NCBI GenBank assembly: GCA_023423215.1 | Contig: JAFAFZ010000190.1 | Coordinates: 1 to 10,504 of the forward strand | Source of the DNA: Actinomycetes bacterium | GTDB lineage: Bacteria > Actinomycetota > Acidimicrobiia > Acidimicrobiales > Microtrichaceae | DNA: 10,504 bases | Direction: 5' to 3' | Part shown: positions 1 through 5,950 of the stretch, piece by piece | How the letters are laid out: the number at the start of each line of letters is the position of its first letter | Position numbering within the stretch: position 1 is the stretch's first letter | Notes under the pieces: generated by a model | Databases searched by the model: none | What the model was told of the DNA's origin: nothing | What the model saw: the letters and a program-made list of their open reading frames with translations, nothing else | Position numbers and translations under genes: made by a program

Positions 1-926
1 GGCCACTCCAGGCCGGGCTGCACGTAGCCGGCTCGCTCGAGCTCGGCCTGCAGGCGCGGCAGCTTCGAGAACGGCACGCCGATGTCGACGTGGTGCGCCA
101 GGTGCCAGCCGGTGTTGAACGGCACCATCCAGAACCGTGCGGTCCACGACTGGCGCACGTGGTGCGTCGTCAGGCGGCGATCCGGTGAGGCCTGCATCCC
201 GCCGTGCTCGGCGACCGCGCGCAGCCGGTTGAGCACACGCCACACCGTCATCCACGGGAGCAGCCAGAACACGGGGTAGATCCACCAGTGGCCGAGCGCC
301 ACCCAGAGGCCGACGAACAGCGCCGCCTGCCACGCCAGGATCTTCAGCGCGACCGGTCGGGCGGTCGCCGAGCGCAGGGCGTGCAGCAGGCCCTTCAGGT
401 TCTTCCAGCCGGAGTTGCCGTCCGCGTCGCGCCGCAGCTTGCGGTGCCAGGAGTCCTTGGTCACGGGATAGCCGGCATAGAGGCCCACGTCGGGCTCGTT
501 GGGGCCGAACTCCTCCTTGTGGTGCGCCATGTGGCTGCGCCGGTAGGCGTCGATCGGCACGAACGCCGGGTAGGCGATCAGCCAGGCGCCGACCCAGTCG
601 TTGACCTTGCGGTTCGAGAACAGCAGCCGATGGGCCGCCTCGTGGCCGAGGATCGAGAAGCGGGCGAACGCCCGACCCATCAGCAGGAACGCCAGCACCC
701 AGCCGATCGGGTTGCCCCACCACGCAGCGAGGGCCAGCACGCCGACGGACTGGATCCACACGCCGGCGACGTGCGCGACGTTCGCCCGGTTCGGGATGCG
801 GTACAAATCGTCGCGCAGCGGCCCGACCGGTCGACCCTTCGGGCCGAGCGTGTCGGTCGGCAGGACGTCGGGCAGCAGCTCCGCATCGGGGAGCATCGTG
901 TCGCGGGGACGCACGGTCAGGGCCAC
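1..926 (-). CDS. Membrane fatty acid desaturase (partial, C-terminus beyond window)
   Basis: Integral-membrane di-iron fatty acid desaturase, which introduces double bonds into acyl chains using O2 and reductant. About 308 residues are visible and the C-terminus lies outside the window. Three histidine boxes are seen: GHEAAH (H95, H99), SHMAHH (H132, H135, H136) and WHLAHH (H275, H278, H279). These are the metal ligands of the FA_desaturase family. Hydrophobic stretches flank the first box and lie between boxes two and three (about residues 200-235). The GTG at 926 is preferred: an in-frame TAA lies four codons upstream, and the codon sits six bases after a -10-like TAATGT, so the mRNA is probably leaderless. 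ATG at 896 (residue 11) is the alternative. It is divergent from a PaaX-like regulator. The regiospecificity of the double bond cannot be read from the sequence. Confidence 0.9.
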   Translation of the reverse strand, partial: MALTVRPRDTMLPDAELLPDVLPTDTLGPKGRPVGPLRDDLYRIPNRANVAHVAGVWIQSVGVLALAAWWGNPIGWVLAFLLMGRAFARFSILGHEAAHRLLFSNRKVNDWVGAWLIAYPAFVPIDAYRRSHMAHHKEEFGPNEPDVGLYAGYPVTKDSWHRKLRRDADGNSGWKNLKGLLHALRSATARPVALKILAWQAALFVGLWVALGHWWIYPVFWLLPWMTVWRVLNRLRAVAEHGGMQASPDRRLTTHHVRQSWTARFWMVPFNTGWHLAHHVDIGVPFSKLPRLQAELERAGYVQPGLEW

Positions 927-930
927 GACA

Positions 931-958
931 CGACATTACGTCGATCCGACGGCTGTCG
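931..958. promoter_or_regulatory. Candidate operator (nested palindrome) in the divergent promoter region
   Basis: The inner inverted repeat is CGTCG (939-943), ATC, CGACG (947-951). The outer inverted repeat is CGACA (931-935) and TGTCG (954-958), centred within half a base of the inner one. The whole structure spans from the -10 to the -35 of the desaturase promoter, where a bound dimer would block RNA polymerase. The adjacent PaaX-like protein is the obvious candidate ligand, but the repeat does not match a PaaX operator that I can recall. In GC-rich DNA short CGAC/GTCG repeats are common, so confidence is modest. Confidence 0.35.
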
Positions 959-961
959 CAA
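933..961 (-). promoter_or_regulatory. Desaturase promoter, giving a leaderless transcript
   Basis: Read on the minus strand, TTGCGA (956-961) is separated by 17 bp from TAATGT (933-938), a good match to the housekeeping sigma -35/-10 pattern. Six bases then lead directly to the GTG at 926, so the transcription start should fall on or next to the start codon. No Shine-Dalgarno sequence precedes the GTG, consistent with leaderless translation, which is common in actinobacteria. Seen in sequence; activity is inferred. Confidence 0.6.
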
Positions 962-987
962 TCCTGTAAGGCCACAGTTCACGGCGG

Positions 988-993
988 TACGAT
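988..993 (+). promoter_or_regulatory. -10 element (TACGAT) for the PaaX-like gene
   Basis: TACGAT fits the actinobacterial TANNNT -10 pattern and ends exactly six bases before the GTG at 1000. No purine-rich ribosome binding site precedes that GTG. No convincing -35 hexamer is visible 16-18 bp upstream (965-970 reads TGTAAG). It lies back-to-back with the minus-strand desaturase promoter. Confidence 0.5.
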
Positions 994-999
994 CCGTCG

Positions 1000-1830
1000 G
1001 TGCCCGCCGCCGAACGACCGCTGACCGCCCGATCGGTGCTGGCCTCGACCCTGCTCGGCACCGACCCACCACGGCTGCCCGTGTCGTTCCTGGTCCGCAC
1101 GGGGTCGCTGTTCGGGCTGACCGAGGGTGCGGTCCGCACGGCGTTGTCCCGCATGGCCGCGGCGGGGGAGCTCCACTCGGACGGCGACGGCTGGTACGCG
1201 CTGACCGGTGACCTGGTCGCTCGCCAGGCACGCCAGCAGCAGGGCCGTGCCGCGGCCACCAGCGACGACTGGTCCGGGCGCTGGACGATGGCGGTCGTCG
1301 AGGCGGGCGCCCGTCCGGCCGCCGAGCGCGCCGAGCTGCGCGCGGCGATGCAGCGGTTGCGGCTCGCCGAGCTGCGCGAGGGCGTGTGGCTGCGCCCCGA
1401 CAACCTCGACCCGGAGCGCCAGCCCGGGGCGTCCGCGGTGGTCGCCGCCCAGTGCCGCCGGTTCGCCGTCGAGCCGGCGACCTCGCTAGACGCGCCCGAG
1501 GCGCAGCTCGTCGCACAGCTCTGGGACCTGGACGGCTGGTCGACCGACGCGCTCGACCTGCGACGCCGCATGCACGAGCTGTTGCCACGGCTGCAGGCGG
1601 GGGACAGCGACGCGCTCGCACCCGGCTTCGTGCTCTCGGCGGCGGTGCTGCGCCACTTCGGCGTGGACCCGCTGCTGCCCCGCGAGCTGCTGCCTCGTCG
1701 CTGGGCCGGCGCCGCGCTGCGCGCCGACTACGACCGCTACGACGCTGCGTACCGCGCGCTGCTCGCCGGGTGGGTCGGCTCGCCCACGAGCGAGGGCGCC
1801 GCAGGGCGACCACTACGATCGCGGCCGTGA
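1000..1830 (+). CDS. PaaX-family transcriptional regulator
   Basis: DNA-binding regulator of the PaaX family; the best-known member represses phenylacetate degradation and responds to phenylacetyl-CoA. It is 276 aa, slightly shorter than classical PaaX (about 300-316). Residues 10-70 form the winged-helix domain, with the recognition-helix region LTEGAVRTALSRMAAAGEL and a wing-like DGDGWYALT. A segment near 90-155 (WTMAVVEAG to AVVAAQCRRF) fits the Cas2-like central domain. The C-terminal part, from LVAQLWDLDGW on, fits the PaaX C-terminal domain. The GTG start follows a -10 element by six bases, suggesting a leaderless mRNA. It is divergent from a desaturase and overlaps the next gene by four bases. 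No phenylacetate genes are visible, so the ligand is unknown; control of the desaturase, the hydrolase or both is inferred from position. Confidence 0.85.
   Translation: MPAAERPLTARSVLASTLLGTDPPRLPVSFLVRTGSLFGLTEGAVRTALSRMAAAGELHSDGDGWYALTGDLVARQARQQQGRAAATSDDWSGRWTMAVVEAGARPAAERAELRAAMQRLRLAELREGVWLRPDNLDPERQPGASAVVAAQCRRFAVEPATSLDAPEAQLVAQLWDLDGWSTDALDLRRRMHELLPRLQAGDSDALAPGFVLSAAVLRHFGVDPLLPRELLPRRWAGAALRADYDRYDAAYRALLAGWVGSPTSEGAAGRPLRSRP
1814..1819 (+). promoter_or_regulatory. Possible internal -10 (TACGAT) for the MBL-fold hydrolase
   Basis: A second TACGAT lies inside the 3' end of the PaaX-like gene and ends seven bases before the GTG at 1827. This is the same arrangement as in front of the PaaX-like gene. 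It could give a separate leaderless transcript of the hydrolase in addition to read-through from 1000. No -35 match is seen. The hexamer also encodes part of the upstream protein, so chance occurrence is possible. Confidence 0.35.
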
Positions 1831-2579
1831 CCGACACCGCCACCGGGCCCGACGCCGAGCCGCAGGTCCCGCGCTTCTACTTCCGCCAGCTGCTCTCCGG
1901 TCGGGACTTCGCCGTGCGCGACGACCTGGCACGCGGCATGCAGAACTTCGCCTACCTGATCGGCGACCGGGCGACGGGGGAGTGCGTCGCCATCGACCCG
2001 GCCTACGGCGTCGCCGAGCTGCACGCCATCGCCCAGGCCGACGGCATGGAGCTGACCGGTGCGCTCATCACCCACTACCACGCCGACCACTGCGGCGGAG
2101 AGATCATGGGCGTGCGCATCGAGGGGGCGGCGACGCTGCTCGAGCTGGTCGACGTGCCGATCCACATCCAGTCCGCCGAGCGCGAGTGGGTGCTGCGCGC
2201 CAGCGACCTGACGCCGGACCAGCTCGCCGTGCACGAGCCCGGGGACACCGTCATGGTGGGCGAGCTGCCGATCCAGCTGGTCCACACGCCCGGCCACACC
2301 CCGGGCAGCCAGTGCTTCTACGTCAACGGCTGCCTCATCAGCGGCGACACGCTCTTCCTGGACGGGTGCGGTCGCACCGACCTGCCCGGCGGCGACCCCG
2401 AGGCGCTGTACTACAGCCTCACCCAGACCCTGGCGCAGGTGCCCGACGACGCGTACCTGTTCCCCGGCCACAACTACTCCGGCGCACCCCGCGAGCGCAT
2501 GGGCGACAACCGCGCCCGCAACGTGGTGTTCAAGCCGAAGAGCCCGGAGCAGTGGCTGATGATGTTCGCCGGCGGCTGA
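1827..2579 (+). CDS. Metallo-beta-lactamase-fold hydrolase (glyoxalase II / persulfide dioxygenase-like)
   Basis: Cytoplasmic metalloenzyme of 250 aa. Metal-binding motifs in order: THYHADH (H83, H85, D87, H88), HTPGHTPGS (H157), SGDTLF (D174), GCGRTDLPGGD (180-190) and FPGHNYSG (H215). This is the full ligand set of the hydroxyacylglutathione hydrolase/ETHE1 branch. The GCGRTD motif is typical of ETHE1-type persulfide dioxygenases and related glyoxalase-II-like proteins, so either a thioester hydrolase or a sulfur-oxidising role is possible. About 40 N-terminal residues precede the core fold. The GTG start overlaps the preceding stop (GTGA), implying co-expression with the PaaX-like gene. 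No rhodanese or other sulfur gene lies nearby, so the substrate stays open. Confidence 0.85.
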   Translation: MTDTATGPDAEPQVPRFYFRQLLSGRDFAVRDDLARGMQNFAYLIGDRATGECVAIDPAYGVAELHAIAQADGMELTGALITHYHADHCGGEIMGVRIEGAATLLELVDVPIHIQSAEREWVLRASDLTPDQLAVHEPGDTVMVGELPIQLVHTPGHTPGSQCFYVNGCLISGDTLFLDGCGRTDLPGGDPEALYYSLTQTLAQVPDDAYLFPGHNYSGAPRERMGDNRARNVVFKPKSPEQWLMMFAGG

Positions 2580-2659
2580 CGCCCACCCGCGGCCCACCTC
2601 CACCGCTCGACCCGGCCACCCTCGACCAGCGTCCCCCGCTCCGGCGCAGCGGATCCCCC

Positions 2660-2674
2660 GTCGCGGTCCGCGAC
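2660..2674. repeat. 15-bp perfect palindrome upstream of the AI-2E permease gene
   Basis: GTCGCGGTCCGCGAC has seven-base arms around a single central T. It lies 30 bp before the GTG at 2705 and overlaps the place where a -35 would lie for the -10-like GAGGCT at 2693-2698. It could be an operator. The one-base centre makes it a poor RNA hairpin. The surrounding 2580-2704 gap otherwise holds no gene that I can see. Confidence 0.35.
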
Positions 2675-2692
2675 CCGCCGGTGGGTGCGTGC

Positions 2693-2698
2693 GAGGCT
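2693..2698 (+). promoter_or_regulatory. Weak -10-like hexamer (GAGGCT) before the AI-2E permease gene
   Basis: GAGGCT, one base away from the TANNNT pattern, ends six bases before the GTG at 2705. No ribosome binding site is present. The spacing matches the other leaderless starts in this window. The match to consensus is weak and no -35 is recognised. Confidence 0.3.
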
Positions 2699-2704
2699 GA
2701 CCGG

Positions 2705-4054
2705 GTGACGGACATCCCCCCGGACACCCCGACCGTGGCGGGAGCGGACGAGCAGCCGACGCTCGGGTCGATCGTCGGAGACCGGGCCCTGCCGAAGTGG
2801 TTCTGGCGCGCCGTCGTCGCCGTCGCGTTCTCGGTGTTCGTCTTCATGGCGGCCCGCGGCATCCTCGACAAGCTCGAGGGGCTCATCCGCCTGATCGCCG
2901 TCTCGCTGTTCCTGTCGTTCGCGGTCGAGCCGGCGGTGAACTGGCTCGCGAACCGCGGCTGGCGCCGCGGGCGCGCCACGCTCGTCTGCTTCGTGGTGAT
3001 CTTCGGCGTGGGCGGCGTGTTCGTCGGCGTCATGATCAGCCTGGTCGTGGGCCAGACCGCCGATCTGGTCCACAAGGCGCCGGACTACATCACCGAGACC
3101 ACCAACTGGGTCAACGACACCTTCGACACCGAGATCACCTCGGACGAGCTGAACGACACGCTGCGCGACTACCAGGACGACCTGACCGCGCTGGCCGCCG
3201 ACATGGGTGGGCGGGTGCTGTCCGTGACGGGCACCGCGGTGACCGTCGTGTTCCAGATGTTCACGGTCTTCCTGTTCAGCTACTACATGATCTCGCAGGG
3301 CCCGCAGATGCGGCGCGGGGTGTGCTCGCTGCTGCCGGCCCGTCGCCAGATGGTGGTCCTGCGGCTCTGGGAGCTGTCGGTCGAGAAGACCGGCGGTTGG
3401 GTGTTCTCCCGGCTGCTGCTGGCAGTGGTCAGCGCCGCGACCTCGTGGGTCGTCTTCGCGCTGCTCGGCCTGCCGTCGCCGTTGGCGCTCGCGCTCTGGA
3501 TGGGCCTCACCAGCCAGTTCGTGCCCGTCATCGGCACCTACATCGGTGGCGCGCTCCCGCTGCTCCTGGCCCTGCTGAACGACCCGATCGACGCGATCTG
3601 GGTGCTCGGCTGGATCCTCGTCTACCAGCAGGTCGAGAACTACCTGCTGGCACCCCGCATCACCGCCCACACGATGGACCTGCACCCCGCGGTCGCGTTC
3701 GGCGCGGCCCTGGCGGGCGCCAGCCTCTTCGGGCCGATGGGTGCGATCTTCGCCCTGCCCGCCGCGGCCGTGATCCAGGCGTTCGTGTCGACCTACCTGG
3801 ACCGCCACGAGGTCATCGAGTCCGACCTGACCCAGCTCGACGAGATCGCGGACACCCAGGGCCCGAACGCCCTGTACCGCGCGTTGCGCCGCGTCAGCCG
3901 GAACGAACCCGTCGCACCTCCGGGCGCGCCCATGGGGGGACCGGCGCCCGACGACGACGGGAGCGGTGGCCTGGTGACGGACCTGTCCGAGGGACTTCCG
4001 GACGCCCTGCCCGACGCGCCGCCCGAGGACCCGCCGGGCGACGACGCACGCTGA
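2705..4054 (+). CDS. AI-2E family transporter (TqsA/PerM-like permease)
   Basis: Polytopic inner-membrane protein of 449 aa in the AI-2E transporter family (PF01594 type). Members export autoinducer-2 or act as Na+/H+-linked transporters; the substrate here is unknown. Hydrophobic segments lie at roughly 35-55, 58-80, 91-118, 172-197, 231-257, 258-291, 296-317 and 328-364. A soluble segment at about 120-170 between the third and fourth is typical of the family. The conserved core reads FVPVIGTYIGGALP and, later, QQVENYLLAPRI, both family hallmarks. Residues 365-449 form a hydrophilic, Asp/Pro-rich cytoplasmic tail. The GTG start was chosen because upstream in-frame codons lie in the antisense-like shadow of the previous gene and a -10-like hexamer sits six bases before it. 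It converges on the GAF-protein gene with a 33-bp gap. Confidence 0.88.
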   Translation: MTDIPPDTPTVAGADEQPTLGSIVGDRALPKWFWRAVVAVAFSVFVFMAARGILDKLEGLIRLIAVSLFLSFAVEPAVNWLANRGWRRGRATLVCFVVIFGVGGVFVGVMISLVVGQTADLVHKAPDYITETTNWVNDTFDTEITSDELNDTLRDYQDDLTALAADMGGRVLSVTGTAVTVVFQMFTVFLFSYYMISQGPQMRRGVCSLLPARRQMVVLRLWELSVEKTGGWVFSRLLLAVVSAATSWVVFALLGLPSPLALALWMGLTSQFVPVIGTYIGGALPLLLALLNDPIDAIWVLGWILVYQQVENYLLAPRITAHTMDLHPAVAFGAALAGASLFGPMGAIFALPAAAVIQAFVSTYLDRHEVIESDLTQLDEIADTQGPNALYRALRRVSRNEPVAPPGAPMGGPAPDDDGSGGLVTDLSEGLPDALPDAPPEDPPGDDAR

Positions 4055-4080
4055 GGCACACCAGCGCGACGCGCCGGCCT

Positions 4081-4097
4081 CGGTCGATCAGCGACCG
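4081..4097. terminator. Possible bidirectional terminator hairpin between convergent genes
   Basis: CGGTCG (4081-4086) pairs with CGACCG (4092-4097) across a five-base loop. The loop carries most of the stop codon of the minus-strand GAF gene. It sits in the gap between two convergent genes, where a shared terminator would be expected. The stem is only 6 bp and no T-tract follows on either strand, so this is weak. Confidence 0.25.
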
Positions 4098-4624
4098 GAC
4101 GGCAGCGGACCGTGCGACCGGTCCTCGGTCGCGGCGCAGCGCAGCAGGAACCGGCCGAGGCTGCGCAGGATGCGGCCCTGCTCGTCGTCCCAGACCAGGC
4201 GAGGCTCGCGCCAGTACAGCTGGAGCGCGCCGATGGGCTGCTGGCGCTCGAGGATCGGCAGGTGCAGGCACGAGCTGATGCCCAGGTCCCCGAGCAGGCC
4301 CCGGCCCTCGGGAGCGGCGGGCAGCAGCCCGGCCTGCTCGACGAAGAGGAAGCGTCGAGGGCTGACGGGGGCGAGTCCCCACGGGAACCAGTCGGCCGGC
4401 TGCTCGTCGGGCTGGTCGTCCGAGGCCGCCGGCCGGCAGCACAGGGTGACGACCCGCTCGCCGCGCAGCGTGAACAAGGCGGACGCGTCGGCCCACGAGC
4501 GGTCACGCACCAGGTCGAGGCCCTCGTCGAGCACCCGCTCGGTCGACCACTCGGGCGCGTGCGCGGTCAGTCGGTCGACCGCGCTGCTCAACGCCAGTTG
4601 TGTCGCTGCACCCTGTCCGATCAT
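4088..4624 (-). CDS. Small GAF-domain protein
   Basis: Soluble protein of about 178 aa consisting of little more than one GAF domain (about residues 25-165), a small-molecule or redox sensing module. Visible features are a helical lead-in (STERVLDEGLDLVRD), a beta segment (SALFTLRGERVVTLCC), then ISSCLHLPILERQQPIGALQLYW, the typical central GAF strand pair, and a closing helix (EQGRILRSLGRFLLRC). Two Cys pairs (CC and SSC) could be redox-active, but no known haem or Fe-S signature was recognised. No output domain (kinase, GGDEF, HTH) is present. ATG at 4624 was chosen because the in-frame extension to 4762 is low-complexity and overlaps the pip promoter. No strong ribosome binding site precedes it (GGAAGG is 14 bases away). 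It is convergent with the AI-2E gene and divergent from the peptidase gene. Confidence 0.7.
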   Translation of the reverse strand: MIGQGAATQLALSSAVDRLTAHAPEWSTERVLDEGLDLVRDRSWADASALFTLRGERVVTLCCRPAASDDQPDEQPADWFPWGLAPVSPRRFLFVEQAGLLPAAPEGRGLLGDLGISSCLHLPILERQQPIGALQLYWREPRLVWDDEQGRILRSLGRFLLRCAATEDRSHGPLPSGR

Positions 4625-4759
4625 GCGCCCCGTCGTCGCCTTCCGCTGTTGCCCGGCACCCCCGTGTGGTCGGCCGAAACCCGCCGGAACTGGAGAAGAT
4701 CCTCGGCTCCGGGACGAGGTCGGCACGGCTGCCACGACTGGGGCGTGGTCGTGACGGGA

Positions 4760-4765
4760 CATGAT
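4760..4765 (+). promoter_or_regulatory. -10-like element (CATGAT) for the prolyl iminopeptidase gene
   Basis: CATGAT, one base from TATGAT, ends six bases before the GTG at 4772, again the leaderless spacing. The GGAG at 4766-4769 is only two bases from the GTG, too close to serve as a Shine-Dalgarno for it. No clear -35 is visible. The rest of the 4625-4771 gap shows no gene. Confidence 0.4.
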
Positions 4766-4771
4766 GGAGCG

Positions 4772-5710
4772 GTGCCGGAGCTGTACCCCGTGCGGGACCA
4801 TCGAGTCACCCGAACCGTGCCCGTGTCGGGCGGCCACACGATCGTCGTCCACGAGTCCGGACCACCCGACGGGGTGCCCGCCGTCGTGCTGCACGGCGGG
4901 CCGGGCGGCGGCTCCTCACCCCAGCACTACCGCTTCTTCGACCCCGACCACTACCGGGTCGTCCTCATCGACCAGCGGGGCTGCGGGGCCAGCACGCCGT
5001 TCGCGTCGGTCGAGCACAACACGACCTGGGCCCTGGTGGCCGACATCGAGGTCGTGCGGGAGCTGCTCGGCATCGACCGCTGGCTCGTCTTCGGCGGCTC
5101 GTGGGGATCGACGCTGTCGCTGGCGTACGCCCAGACGCACCCGGACCGGGTCACCGGGCTGGTGCTCCGCGGCATCTTCCTGCTGCGCCCCTCCGAGCTG
5201 CGGTTCTTCTACCAGGACGGCGCCAGCCACCTGTTCCCCGACGCATGGGAGCGCTTCCTCGAACCCATCCCGGTCGAGGAGCGCGACGACCTGATCGCGG
5301 CCTACCACCGTCGGCTCTTCGGCGACGACCGCGACGAGCTGCTGCGGTGCGCCCGGGCGTGGTCCGAGTGGGAGCGGGCGACGTCGATGCTGGACCCGTC
5401 CGACGACGCCGAGCCGCCGGAGCAGGCTGAGGCCTTCGCGCGCATCGAGAACCACTACTTCGTCCACGGCGGCTTCTTCGATGACCCCGACCAGCTCCTC
5501 GACGGCGTCGACCGGATCCGCCACATCCCGGCGGCGATCGTGCAGGGCCGCTACGACGTCGTCTGCCCGATGCGCACGGCGTGGGACCTGCACCGCCGCT
5601 GGCCCGAGGCCGAGCTGATCGTCAACACCCGGGCGGGCCACTCGATGTTCGACCCCGAGAACGCGTCGGCGCTCGTCGGGGTCTGCGACCGCTTCGCCGC
5701 CCCACGCTGA
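4772..5710 (+). CDS. pip: Prolyl iminopeptidase (peptidase family S33)
   Basis: Cytoplasmic alpha/beta-hydrolase that releases N-terminal proline from peptides. Its 312 aa match the length of the well-studied Xanthomonas-type enzymes (about 313). Motifs in order: oxyanion-loop HGGPGGG (41-47), DQRGCGAS, DNTTW-like EHNTTW, nucleophile elbow GGSWGS with catalytic S110, LRGIFLLR, WSEWE, ARIENHYF (the acidic residue helps bind the proline imino group in the family), GRYDVVCP with catalytic D262, and AGHS with catalytic H290. All triad residues are intact and there is no signal peptide. The GTG at 4772 aligns best with family N-termini and sits behind a -10-like hexamer; GTG at 4751 is an in-frame alternative. 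It stands alone, divergent from the GAF gene. Confidence 0.93.
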   Translation: MPELYPVRDHRVTRTVPVSGGHTIVVHESGPPDGVPAVVLHGGPGGGSSPQHYRFFDPDHYRVVLIDQRGCGASTPFASVEHNTTWALVADIEVVRELLGIDRWLVFGGSWGSTLSLAYAQTHPDRVTGLVLRGIFLLRPSELRFFYQDGASHLFPDAWERFLEPIPVEERDDLIAAYHRRLFGDDRDELLRCARAWSEWERATSMLDPSDDAEPPEQAEAFARIENHYFVHGGFFDDPDQLLDGVDRIRHIPAAIVQGRYDVVCPMRTAWDLHRRWPEAELIVNTRAGHSMFDPENASALVGVCDRFAAPR

Positions 5711-5784
5711 CGTGGCGGGGAGCGGCGATCGGGGAGCAGGGGCGAGGCGGGCCGGAGGACCCTGACTACATCTCGGCGTGACGC

Positions 5785-5813
5785 TTGTCATTGCTGCTAA
5801 TCATGCGTATGGT
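5785..5813 (+). promoter_or_regulatory. Promoter of the ABC/SDR/P450 operon
   Basis: TTGTCA (5785-5790), a 17-bp spacer, then TATGGT (5808-5813): the best sigma-70-type match in the window. The predicted transcription start is near 5820, giving a leader of about 127 nt before the binding-protein gene. Unlike the leaderless genes to the left, the genes downstream mostly have recognisable ribosome binding sites. Confidence 0.65.
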
Positions 5814-5822
5814 TAGCAGCAA
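5791..5822. promoter_or_regulatory. Operator: 32-bp near-perfect palindrome over the operon promoter
   Basis: Left arm TTGCTGCTAATCAT (5791-5804) and right arm ATGGTTAGCAGCAA (5809-5822) are inverted repeats with 13 of 14 positions matching, around a four-base centre. The AT content is well above the surroundings. The palindrome fills the spacer, covers the -10 and reaches the predicted transcription start, the classical position for a repressor. Size and symmetry fit a TetR- or GntR-like dimer, possibly a pair of dimers. No regulator gene of these types is in the window, so the partner is unknown. Confidence 0.75.
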
Positions 5823-5887
5823 CTACACGACACGGACGCGGCCGGGGGTCGGACGCGACGTCGTCACGCCAAGAGGGGGCTTCAGCT

Positions 5888-5950
5888 GTGACCATCCACC
5901 CATCCACCCGCGTGCCCGCGCGCGCCTCCACCGATCGGAGGGCGCTGTGA
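5888..5950 (+). CDS. Possible 20-codon upstream ORF (leader peptide) of the binding-protein gene
   Basis: GTG at 5888 is preceded by a strong purine tract (AGAGGGGG, 5872-5879) at eight bases' spacing. It opens a 20-codon frame that ends in TGA at 5948-5950, overlapping the GTG of the binding-protein gene (GTGA). The arrangement is that of a translationally coupled leader peptide. The peptide is Arg/Ala/Thr/Pro-rich with no recognised family, and no run of one amino acid suggests classical attenuation. The first codons contain a tandem CCATCCAC repeat. It could be fortuitous; the downstream gene has its own GGAGG. Confidence 0.35.
   Translation: MTIHPSTRVPARASTDRRAL

Noticed and set aside
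204..1211. Plus-strand 335-codon frame opposite the desaturase
   Set aside because: It is a shadow of the desaturase; all three histidine boxes are on the minus strand, and the frame runs through the divergent promoters.
1270..1470. Cas2-like fold in the PaaX-family protein as a sign of CRISPR
   Set aside because: The central domain of PaaX proteins is naturally Cas2-like. No repeats or other cas genes are present.
1386..1826. Upstream extension of the MBL-fold hydrolase
   Set aside because: The extension would read the PaaX-like gene in another frame as Arg/Ala-rich sequence. The GTG at 1827 gives a normal family N-terminus.
2636..2652. CCGCT/AGCGG hairpin after the MBL hydrolase gene
   Set aside because: A 5-bp stem with no T-tract is too weak to call a terminator in this base composition.
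1982..2704. 241-codon N-terminal extension of the AI-2E permease
   Set aside because: It lies over the MBL hydrolase gene in a shadow frame and has no permease features.
4112..4771. N-terminal extension of the prolyl iminopeptidase into the GAF-gene region
   Set aside because: It is antisense to the GAF gene. The family length of about 313 residues is met exactly from 4772.
5833..5857. Direct repeat CGGACGCG twice, 17 bases apart, in the operon leader
   Set aside because: Short GC-rich repeats are expected by chance here; no further copies or symmetry support an operator.
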